Source: Candidatus Bathyarchaeota archaeon (GTDB lineage: Archaea > Thermoproteota > Bathyarchaeia > Bathyarchaeales > Bathyarchaeaceae). From it: a stretch of DNA of 5,260 bases. The DNA is taken from NCBI GenBank assembly GCA_026967815.1, contig JAPUUO010000103.1, positions 1 through 5,260 of the forward strand, read 5' to 3'. Below the pieces are notes generated by a model. The model made no database searches, was not told the origin of the DNA, and saw nothing but the letters and a program-made list of their open reading frames with translations. Below are positions 1 to 5,181 of this stretch, piece by piece (positions within the stretch are counted from its first letter, which is position 1; the number at the start of each line of letters is the position of its first letter). The position numbers and the translations under genes are program-made.

Positions 1-402
1 GTTTGTTCCAGCGTCAGGCTCGGTTAAACCCAAACAGAACTCGATGCCTTTGGCAATCCTTGGCAGGTATTCTTCTTTCTGACTCTTATTCCCATGTTTT
101 ACGATTGACAGAGCCCCAAAAACAGAAGTTAGACATAGAAACCATGTTCCAGCCAATCCGCAACCTTCAGAGGCTAAAGCTTCCATGGCCAGAATCATCT
201 CAAACATTCCCATCTCGCTTCCGCCGTATTTTTCAGGAATAACTATACCCGAAAACCCGTTCTCAACCAAAACTTTCCAGAAATCCTCAGGAAATTCATG
301 CTTCTTGTCTTTTTCCCTCCAATATTCTGGACCAAAATCTTGAGCTATTTCAGAAGCGGTTTCAACTATCATTTTTTGTTCAACACTTAAATCAAAATCC
401 AA
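1..402 (-). CDS. Acyl-CoA dehydrogenase, N-terminal part (runs off the left edge)
   Basis: Only the first 134 residues are in the window. They match the all-helical N-terminal domain of acyl-CoA dehydrogenases: an opening DFDLSVEQKMIVETASEIA, then FPEDFWKVLVENGFSG, the typical IPEKYGG turn near residues 55-61, a helix with EMILAMEALASEG, and LTEPDAGTN at 126-134, the start of the FAD-binding beta domain. The family oxidises an acyl-CoA to the 2-enoyl-CoA and passes electrons to electron-transfer flavoprotein in the cytoplasm; the substrate cannot be told because the catalytic part is missing. The start is taken as TTG at 402-400, because it gives the usual family beginning and lies 5 bases after a GGTGGGG ribosome binding site. 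The only in-frame ATG is at residue 11, inside the first conserved helix. It shares orientation with the second dehydrogenase upstream at 709-2241 but is a distinct paralogue and seems to have its own promoter. The family call is secure. Confidence 0.93.
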   Translation of the reverse strand, partial: MDFDLSVEQKMIVETASEIAQDFGPEYWREKDKKHEFPEDFWKVLVENGFSGIVIPEKYGGSEMGMFEMILAMEALASEGCGLAGTWFLCLTSVFGALSIVKHGNKSQKEEYLPRIAKGIEFCLGLTEPDAGTN

Positions 403-407
403 AGTTT

Positions 408-414
408 CCCCACC
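408..414 (-). promoter_or_regulatory. Ribosome binding site of the partial dehydrogenase
   Basis: Read on the minus strand this is GGTGGGG, 5 bases ahead of the TTG at 402. It resembles the complement of the archaeal 16S rRNA tail and is the main reason for choosing a TTG start over the internal ATG. Confidence 0.6.
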
Positions 415-447
415 CGTATTTCTGTGACAAGAATATCTTTGGGCTTA

Positions 448-455
448 GAAATAAG
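448..455 (-). promoter_or_regulatory. Possible TATA box of the partial dehydrogenase
   Basis: The minus strand reads CTTATTTC, preceded by an A-rich stretch (AAAAGAA) that could serve as BRE. At the usual archaeal spacing of about 26 bases, transcription would begin near 425, giving a leader of about 23 bases that holds the GGTGGGG site. The match to the box consensus is only fair. Confidence 0.3.
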
Positions 456-671
456 TTCTTTTGTGAAGATGTTCGCGCAAAAGTCTCTTACTTTCCAGAA
501 AAACGAAACTCTCATGTTTCTCGCCACCACACCTTGCCTTTTTCAGAAACGTGCACACATTCAGTTTTGTTTCTTCAAAAGCGACCGAAGGGCCTCTGTC
601 GAGAATTGGGCAAGAAATTGTGGAAAAAGACGATCAACATGAAAACTGGAAAGCTTACAAAATTCTTTAGA

Positions 672-693
672 AGAGAAAATAGAAAAATAGAAG
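672..693 (-). terminator. T-rich termination tract after the 510-residue dehydrogenase
   Basis: On the minus strand, starting about 16 bases past the TAA stop, the sequence reads CTTCTATTTTTCTATTTTCT and onward, with two runs of four or five T. Archaeal RNA polymerase can terminate at such U-rich tracts without a hairpin, and none is visible here. It suggests that the two dehydrogenases are not simply one transcript, though read-through is possible. Confidence 0.35.
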
Positions 694-708
694 GGCATTG
701 AAGAATTT

Positions 709-2241
709 TTAGAACAGCAGTTCCTTATCTATCCAGTCGGGGAACCACTTGTAATGTTCCAGCGGCTTCGCTTCCTTCAGTCCCTTATATGTCGCCTTCG
801 CCAGCACGATGGCGCCTCGTCTATCCTTATACAACTTTATGAGTTCTTCAGCTTCGAGAGATGTTAACACTTTGTCAAGCTGGTCATCGCTTACACCTGC
901 CAGCCAAGCTTTCATATCCTCGCGGCTCATGTATATCCCTGGATTAGCTCGGTAGTCTTCTGCCAGAAGGTTGAGCACTGTTTTCTCGTTCACTTCTGGT
1001 GTGGTCGACGGTTTGGTGGTTGAAATTGGAACTCCCAACTTTTCATGTATGCGTCGTAGCGGCATCTTCAATTCTTCCCTCATGGCTCGCAGTCCCTGTC
1101 TGTAGAGAACTATCCTCATGACCTCGTTGCTTCCGGCAGCTATCGTGTTAACCTTCGCATCCCTCGACATGCTTTCAACAGGATAGAACTTTGTCCACCC
1201 GTCTCCGCCCATCACCTGAACAGCGTCGCTTACAAGTTCTTCGAAAGCCTCTGACGCGTAGAGCTTGGCGTTTGTTGCCTCCAGAATCGCCTCCTCCTTC
1301 ATGTCCATCAGGTGGGCTGCGTGATAAACAAGCAGACGGGCTGTTTTCAGTCTCGCTATCATGTCGGCGATTTTGAACTGATTAACTTGAAAGTCGATGG
1401 TTGGTGTGCCAAATTGAACTCGCCTCTGCGAATGGGCAACAGCGTATCTTAGGGCTTCTCGCATGACACCCAAAATGTGAGCGCTGTAAACGGTTCTCTC
1501 GAAGTTCAATCCGTCCATAAGTATCTTCCAGCCGTCTCCCTCGTCTGCCAGCCGATTTTCCACAGGCACAGTTACATCGTCAAAGTCTAGATACCCATTT
1601 GGAAAGCCTAACCATCCAGAAAGCTCGTTTATCCTCTCAACCGAGAAACCAGGAGTGTCTTTCTCAATGAGCAAAGCGCTGAGATGCTTATATCTAGCTC
1701 TATCCTCAGGACGATCACTTGTCTTTGCATACACCAGATAGATTCCGGCTGGACCTGCGTTGCTTATGAACCTTTTCTTACCGTTGACAATGTACTCGTC
1801 ACCCTTACGCGTCGCTGTTGTTTCTATGCCAGCTGCGTCAGAACCTACGTTAGGCTCGGTGATGCAAACTGCTCCCAACAATTCGCCCTTGGCAACTTTA
1901 GGTAGCCACCTTTTCTTCTGTTCATCGCTGCCGAACGCAAGCAGCTGTTCTGTACCCCCAAACATGGTTACGGCGTAAGCGTCTGTTAGGGCAGAGCATA
2001 CACGAGCGAGTTCTTCGGCTATGATGCAGCAGCCGGTTACGCCTACGTCTATTCCTCCAAGTTCCTCCGGAATTATAGCTCCGTACCAGCCCCTTTTTCC
2101 AATTTGTTTGATGAGGTCATATGGAAACTTTTTTGTCCATGCTATTTCTTCTCCCCGCGGTGTGTTCTCGTTCGCAAATCGCTTAGCCTCGTCAGCAAGT
2201 TTCTTCTGTTTCTCGTTCCACCAAGGGTATTTTTCCACCAT
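709..2241 (-). CDS. Acyl-CoA dehydrogenase with a C-terminal winged-helix-like extension
   Basis: A 510-residue flavoenzyme predicted to convert an acyl-CoA to its 2,3-enoyl-CoA, with electrons passed to electron-transfer flavoprotein. The N-terminal helical domain spans about 1-120 (IIPEELGG at 56-63). The FAD-binding beta domain contains CITEPNVGSD at 126-135 and KKRFISNAG at 155-163. The C-terminal helical domain contains RVQFG at 274-278, QVMGGDGW at 342-349 and IAAGSNEVMR at 367-376. The family's C-terminal catalytic glutamate position is alanine (A369). A glutamate is present instead in helix G, GLNFERT, at E248, as in isovaleryl- and long-chain acyl-CoA dehydrogenases. Family members usually have about 380-400 residues; here about 100 more follow. 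Residues 418-490 read as helix, helix, helix, strand, KDRRG turn, strand, helix, a winged-helix pattern, and the protein ends in an aromatic WFPDWID segment. The ATG start lies 7 bases after GGTG. The substrate is unknown; a branched-chain or long-chain acyl-CoA is a guess from E248. Confidence 0.95.
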   Translation of the reverse strand: MVEKYPWWNEKQKKLADEAKRFANENTPRGEEIAWTKKFPYDLIKQIGKRGWYGAIIPEELGGIDVGVTGCCIIAEELARVCSALTDAYAVTMFGGTEQLLAFGSDEQKKRWLPKVAKGELLGAVCITEPNVGSDAAGIETTATRKGDEYIVNGKKRFISNAGPAGIYLVYAKTSDRPEDRARYKHLSALLIEKDTPGFSVERINELSGWLGFPNGYLDFDDVTVPVENRLADEGDGWKILMDGLNFERTVYSAHILGVMREALRYAVAHSQRRVQFGTPTIDFQVNQFKIADMIARLKTARLLVYHAAHLMDMKEEAILEATNAKLYASEAFEELVSDAVQVMGGDGWTKFYPVESMSRDAKVNTIAAGSNEVMRIVLYRQGLRAMREELKMPLRRIHEKLGVPISTTKPSTTPEVNEKTVLNLLAEDYRANPGIYMSREDMKAWLAGVSDDQLDKVLTSLEAEELIKLYKDRRGAIVLAKATYKGLKEAKPLEHYKWFPDWIDKELLF

Positions 2242-2248
2242 TTCTAAA

Positions 2249-2252
2249 CACC
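2249..2252 (-). promoter_or_regulatory. Ribosome binding site of the 510-residue dehydrogenase
   Basis: GGTG on the minus strand, 7 bases before the ATG at 2241. Upstream there is no better start, and this placement supports the chosen one. Confidence 0.5.
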
Positions 2253-2280
2253 GTGAAGAGTATCAGTTAGATTATGAAGA

Positions 2281-2294
2281 CACTTAAACCTTTG
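2281..2294 (-). promoter_or_regulatory. TATA box and BRE-like element of the 510-residue dehydrogenase
   Basis: The minus strand reads CAAAGGTTTAAGTG: a purine-rich BRE-like stretch followed by TTTAAG. A start about 26 bases from the box centre would fall near 2260, leaving a leader of roughly 18 bases that contains the GGTG site. The box overlaps the stop of the broken small frame at 2284-2563. Confidence 0.45.
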
Positions 2295-2563
2295 TTAGAT
2301 GCCAAAGATGCAGGGCGATCATCCTATCTCCAGCTATGCAACAAGCGGATTTTCGATATACGAAGGAAATTTCAAAGTCTTCAAGGGAGCACCCGTCGTT
2401 TTCTTTCAAATTCCTTTGGGCGCTCCGGAAATTTTCAAGCGTCCTGGCTAAGATTCTTTTTCCATAACCACTTCTCTCTGAGGAAAGAGGCCAGTTCTTG
2501 CCTGTCAAACATCACATCCACATCCGTTCGCTTCATTTTGTTAGTCTGAAGAGGAACAGACAT
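2284..2563 (-). pseudogene. Possible small gene broken by a one-base frameshift, product unknown
   Basis: Two minus-strand frames join end to end in the gap between the dehydrogenase and the kinase. The first starts with ATG at 2563 (MSVPLQTNKMKRTDVDVMFD at the N-terminus) and stops with TGA at 2437-2435 after 42 codons. The second is open from about 2508 to TAA at 2284 and includes RTLENFRSAQRNLKEN and later SLEDFEISFVYRKS. They meet around a run of five A on the minus strand (positions 2461-2457). If that run had four A, a single frame of about 92 codons would result, filling the gap with 57 bases left on one side and 42 on the other. An AT-rich box at 2584-2599 lies at promoter distance. 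No ribosome binding site is visible, so it would be nearly leaderless. No family is recognised. It could be a sequencing error in a real gene, a decayed gene, or chance. Confidence 0.33.
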
Positions 2564-2583
2564 TCTTTTTGCGCGCGGAAGAA

Positions 2584-2599
2584 ATTAAAGCATTAAAGC
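2584..2599 (+). repeat. Tandem 8-base repeat ATTAAAGC, probable TATA region of the kinase gene
   Basis: ATTAAAGC occurs twice with no gap. The first copy is preceded by GGAAGAA, a plausible BRE. At archaeal spacing, the two TTAAAG boxes would start transcription near 2613 and near 2621, the latter being the first base of the kinase ATG. Read on the minus strand the same bases give GCTTTAAT twice, which could serve the small broken frame beginning at 2563. The repeat is seen directly; promoter activity is inferred. Confidence 0.45.
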
Positions 2600-2620
2600 T
2601 GTTACTGTTAAGTGGTTTAG

Positions 2621-3742
2621 ATGTTGATGGATCTAGAAATGCCGCTCACCCAAAACGTGGAGGAGTTACTCCGTTTCTTAGAACGGTCAGAGCCAGCCAA
2701 AAAATTCAGCGCAGTGGTCATGCCCGACTTTTTCTTGGATCGCTTAGTAACGTATGAGGGAAACCTCAACCACTTCTCTAAAGCAATGGCGGAAGTTGCC
2801 GAACGTAAGGGAGGGAGCATTCACGGTATCAAACAACTAGAGTTAAGAGGCGGAAACGCAGCTAACACCGCCGCAGCCCTAGCCACTTTAGGCGCCAAGG
2901 TATACCCTATTATTAGTACGAGCTTGCTGGGTCTTCATCTGCTCAAGTTCTATCTAGACCCCTTTGAGGTGGATCTTTCTCATGTGAAAACGGGTGGCAA
3001 GATGTCGCTTACCACCGCTATTGAGCTAACCCATCAAGGCGAAAGAGTTAACGTCATGATGAGCGATCTCGGGTCCCTTTCAGAATTCGGTTTAGACCAC
3101 CTCACCCCAGAAGATTTCCAAGTCTTGCGAGAATCTGACTACGTATGTATATTTCACTGGGCTGCAACTCGGCGTTGGGGAACCCAACTGGTTGAAGGGG
3201 TTTTCGACTACGTCAGGAAAAAGGGGAAGGCTAAAACGTACTACGACACCTCAGATCCAAACCCCAAAAAAGAAGAAGTTTCTAGGCTTGTCAAAAAAGT
3301 TCTCTTGGGAAAACTTGTGGACATCTTCAGCGTCAACGAAAACGAAGCCTTTTGCTACGCCTCTCAACTCGATGAAAGCGCAAGCAACCTTAAAGAAAAG
3401 ATGAAGCCCGACGAGTTGGCCAAGGAATGCGCAAGAATCTTGGCTAAAAACCTTTCAGCTCGGGTGGACCTACACACAACAACCTTCGCGGGATCGTTCA
3501 CTGGCAACTTGGAAGTCACGGTGCCGGCCTTCAAAATTTCTGTTTTGAGGGCTACTGGTGCTGGAGACGCTTGGAATGCCGGAAACCTCTTTGGAGACGC
3601 TCTAGGCCTTCCAGATAATCTCAGATTGACGTTGGCAAACGCGGTCGCTGCATATTATATTTCCAGCCCAGAAGGAGAGCATCCCACCTTGTCTAAGCTA
3701 GTTTATTTTTGCTCCAAACAATTGTCGACGATCAAAGATTAG
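2621..3742 (+). CDS. PfkB-family (ribokinase-like) sugar kinase
   Basis: A 373-residue soluble kinase expected to transfer a phosphate from ATP (or possibly ADP) to a sugar or related alcohol. Residues 29-45 (FSAVVMPDFFLDRLVTY) form the first strand, with the substrate-binding aspartate at D40. RGGNAANTAAALATLGA at 76-92 is PfkB signature 1. SVNENEA at 237-243 carries the N-x-x-E motif (N239, E242) for metal-phosphate binding. RATGAGDAWNAGNLFG at 310-325 is signature 2, with the GAG anion hole and catalytic base D316. It is longer than the usual 300-330 residues, partly through a helical N-terminal extension of about 28 residues. The ATG at 2621 is followed by in-frame ATGs at 2627 and 2639; only a weak GTGG lies upstream, so the mRNA may be leaderless. 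It converges on the NagA gene, sharing four bases at the stops. That neighbour makes an amino sugar a reasonable substrate guess, but residues alone do not fix specificity; fructose-, nucleoside- or KDG-type kinases remain possible. Confidence 0.92.
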   Translation: MLMDLEMPLTQNVEELLRFLERSEPAKKFSAVVMPDFFLDRLVTYEGNLNHFSKAMAEVAERKGGSIHGIKQLELRGGNAANTAAALATLGAKVYPIISTSLLGLHLLKFYLDPFEVDLSHVKTGGKMSLTTAIELTHQGERVNVMMSDLGSLSEFGLDHLTPEDFQVLRESDYVCIFHWAATRRWGTQLVEGVFDYVRKKGKAKTYYDTSDPNPKKEEVSRLVKKVLLGKLVDIFSVNENEAFCYASQLDESASNLKEKMKPDELAKECARILAKNLSARVDLHTTTFAGSFTGNLEVTVPAFKISVLRATGAGDAWNAGNLFGDALGLPDNLRLTLANAVAAYYISSPEGEHPTLSKLVYFCSKQLSTIKD

Positions 3743-4905
3743 CTTCTATACACAATTTTTCCTTTTACTATAGTCAGGTGAACGTTTATTTCGTCATCAA
3801 TTATCACAATGTCAGCATCTTTACCGGGTTCTAAGCTTCCCTTGTTTCCGTCAACGTTAACAACTACCGCAGGGTTTATTGTCGACATTTTCACCGCTGT
3901 TTGCAGAGGCGTTCCAACCAATCTAATAATATTTCTTACTGCCTTGTCCATTGTCAGCGTGCTTCCAGCAAGGTCACCAGATTCTAATCTAGAGATCCCG
4001 TCCTTCACAATGATCGGTTGTTTACCCAGCGTATATTCGCCATCGGGCATACCTGCCGCTCGGATAGCATCAGTTACTAACACTACCTTTTCCGATCCTT
4101 TGACTCGAGTGAGAAGGCTCATCGCGGCGGGATGAACGTGGATGCTATCGCAGATTAGTTCTGCTGTCAGTTCATCATGAATAAGAACCGCCCCTACTAC
4201 GCCAGGTTCTCTAGGATCAAAAACGCTCATTCGATTAAACATGTGGGTTGCATGCCTAGCGCCATGTTTTATGGCATCCACCGCTTGGGTGTAGGTGGCG
4301 TTTGAGTGGCCGATTGAAGCCACTATTCCTAATTCTCTCAGTCTCTGTATCAACATTTCGGATCCTTCAAGCTCAGGGGCTAATGTCACAAGCTTTACGG
4401 CACAGTCAGAAGCCTCCCATATCTCCTCAAATTCATCCATGGAGGGAAGCCTAACGTAATTGGCATCGTGAGCTCCGCGTTTGTCAAGATTGATGTATGG
4501 GCCCTCTAAATGGGCTCCTAATACCTCTGCACCATCTGTCCCCTTTTTCATTGCTGTCTTCACCGCTTTAATGGCCCTCAATAGTTTGGAGTGAGTTGCG
4601 GAAATGGTTGTGGGAACGAAGGAGGTTGTTCCGTGACTTGCCAAGAATTTCGCTATTTCCTTAACCGCCTCGTGAGACGCATCCATTAAGTCTCTCCCTT
4701 TGCCACCGTGGATATGAATGTCAATAAAGCCAGGTGCCACAATTTTGCCCGAGGCATCTATCACTTCGGCAGTTCTCGCCACTTTTATGCGGTTTTTCTG
4801 ACCAACTGCTGTTATTTTTCCATCTTCAAAAACAACTACACCTTTTTCTATTGTTTTTGAGGGGGTTATCACCGTACCATTTTCAATCACGCCGGTCTTT
4901 TTCAC
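3739..4905 (-). CDS. nagA: N-acetylglucosamine-6-phosphate deacetylase
   Basis: A 388-residue amidohydrolase-superfamily enzyme, close to the usual 380-390, that removes acetate from N-acetylglucosamine-6-phosphate to give glucosamine-6-phosphate in the cytoplasm. A small beta domain is built from both ends (1-55 and about 350-388). The barrel begins with APGFIDIHIHGG at 57-68, carrying an intact H-x-H pair (H64, H66). AHLEGPYI at 131-138 gives metal ligand E134, SIGHSNA at 197-203 gives H200, and HATHMFNRM at 218-226 gives H221. VLVTDAI at 275-281 supplies the catalytic aspartate D279, and LAGSTLTMD at 312-320 is the conserved late loop. The H-x-H pair is that of the Bacillus-type two-metal enzyme; the E. 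coli enzyme has Gln and Asn there and one zinc. The start is GTG at 4905-4903, 7 bases after GGGAG. It has its own promoter and is convergent with the sugar kinase; no glucosamine-6-phosphate deaminase is in view. Confidence 0.95.
   Translation of the reverse strand: MKKTGVIENGTVITPSKTIEKGVVVFEDGKITAVGQKNRIKVARTAEVIDASGKIVAPGFIDIHIHGGKGRDLMDASHEAVKEIAKFLASHGTTSFVPTTISATHSKLLRAIKAVKTAMKKGTDGAEVLGAHLEGPYINLDKRGAHDANYVRLPSMDEFEEIWEASDCAVKLVTLAPELEGSEMLIQRLRELGIVASIGHSNATYTQAVDAIKHGARHATHMFNRMSVFDPREPGVVGAVLIHDELTAELICDSIHVHPAAMSLLTRVKGSEKVVLVTDAIRAAGMPDGEYTLGKQPIIVKDGISRLESGDLAGSTLTMDKAVRNIIRLVGTPLQTAVKMSTINPAVVVNVDGNKGSLEPGKDADIVIIDDEINVHLTIVKGKIVYRS
3756..3766 (+). terminator. T-rich termination candidate of the kinase gene
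   Basis: TTTTTCCTTTT lies 14 bases after the kinase stop, inside the 3' end of the opposing NagA gene. It fits U-tract termination in archaea. No comparable T-rich tract is seen on the minus strand just past the NagA stop. Confidence 0.3.
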
Positions 4906-4912
4906 TTGGTCT

Positions 4913-4917
4913 CTCCC
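4913..4917 (-). promoter_or_regulatory. Ribosome binding site that fixes the GTG start of nagA
   Basis: GGGAG on the minus strand, 7 bases before GTG. It lies inside a six-codon ATG frame (MAGETK) whose TGA overlaps the GTG; that frame is probably chance. Confidence 0.6.
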
Positions 4918-4982
4918 GCCATATCATGAAGCAACTTCTGAAAGTAAAGGGCCTAAGGGACATATAGAAGTAGCTTTTTGCG

Positions 4983-4990
4983 AATATATA
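4983..4990 (-). promoter_or_regulatory. TATA box candidate of nagA
   Basis: TATATATT on the minus strand. Transcription would begin near 4960, giving a leader of about 55 bases. A second weaker box, CTATATG at 4967-4961, would start it nearer to 4938, so the exact start is open. Confidence 0.4.
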
Positions 4991-5050
4991 GGTCCACAAT
5001 TCTTTAACTTTTAGACGACTCTTTTGCAGCTTTCGAGGTCGGGAATGACG

Positions 5051-5058
5051 TTTATATT
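5051..5058 (+). promoter_or_regulatory. TATA box candidate for the plus-strand gene at 5182
   Basis: TTTATATT is close to the archaeal TATA consensus. It predicts a transcription start near 5081 and a leader of about 100 bases before the ATG at 5182. It is divergent from the nagA box, about 60 bases away. Confidence 0.45.
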
Positions 5059-5063
5059 TCGGT

Positions 5064-5075
5064 GAAACTTAAATA
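5064..5075 (+). promoter_or_regulatory. Second TATA box with BRE-like GAAAC
   Basis: GAAACTTAAATA fits BRE plus TATA about as well as the box at 5051. It predicts a start near 5095-5100, next to an ATG at 5095 that opens a 27-codon frame. Either or both boxes may be used. Confidence 0.4.
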
Positions 5076-5168
5076 GTGGCGTATGACGCTATAGATGGGA
5101 GACCTAGGAAATATTCTCCAAAAAGATTCAAGAGCGTGTTGCTGGACCAACCATTTAAATGAGTTAAA

Positions 5169-5173
5169 GGAGA
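5169..5173 (+). promoter_or_regulatory. Ribosome binding site of the gene at 5182
   Basis: GGAGA, 8 bases before the ATG. This is the clearest Shine-Dalgarno match on the plus strand and supports a genuine gene start here. Confidence 0.65.
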
Positions 5174-5181
5174 CTTGAGTT

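Larger units (their letters stand above)
403..708. other. Spacer between the two dehydrogenase genes, no convincing gene
   Basis: About 300 bases. It holds a T-rich tract after the 510-residue dehydrogenase, a possible promoter and the ribosome binding site of the next gene. Short open frames exist on both strands: minus 698-561 (45 codons), minus 515-387 (42 codons, overlapping the next start) and plus 424-642 (72 codons, GTG start). None has a good ribosome binding site, a recognisable motif or convincing composition. I see no tRNA-like or hairpin structure. Confidence 0.5.

Noticed and set aside
387..515. 42-codon minus-strand frame (MRVSFFWKV...) overlapping the start of the partial dehydrogenase
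   Set aside because: It overlaps the well-supported TTG start in another frame; the GGTGGCGA ahead of it is suggestive, but the peptide has no family features.
424..642. 72-codon plus-strand open frame with a GTG start
   Set aside because: No ribosome binding site, no recognisable motif, composition unlike its neighbours, and it overlaps the promoter region of the minus-strand dehydrogenase.
561..698. 45-codon minus-strand frame (MPFYFSIFSS...)
   Set aside because: It begins within the T-rich tract, which explains its Phe/Ser-rich start, and has no ribosome binding site.
1191..1978. Plus-strand open frames of 60-75 codons inside the 510-residue dehydrogenase
   Set aside because: They are antisense shadows of a strongly supported coding sequence, without ribosome binding sites.
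2274..2549. 91-codon plus-strand open frame between dehydrogenase and kinase
   Set aside because: No ribosome binding site, antisense to the better-supported broken minus-strand frame, and no protein-like motif.
2242..2620. Possible C/D-box guide RNA or tRNA in the gap
   Set aside because: Only isolated partial box matches (GATGA, CTGA) without correct pairing or spacing, and no T-loop-like motif.
4902..4923. Six-codon frame MAGETK whose TGA overlaps the GTG start of nagA
   Set aside because: Too short to judge; the ATG lies upstream of nagA's own ribosome binding site and it most likely arises by chance.
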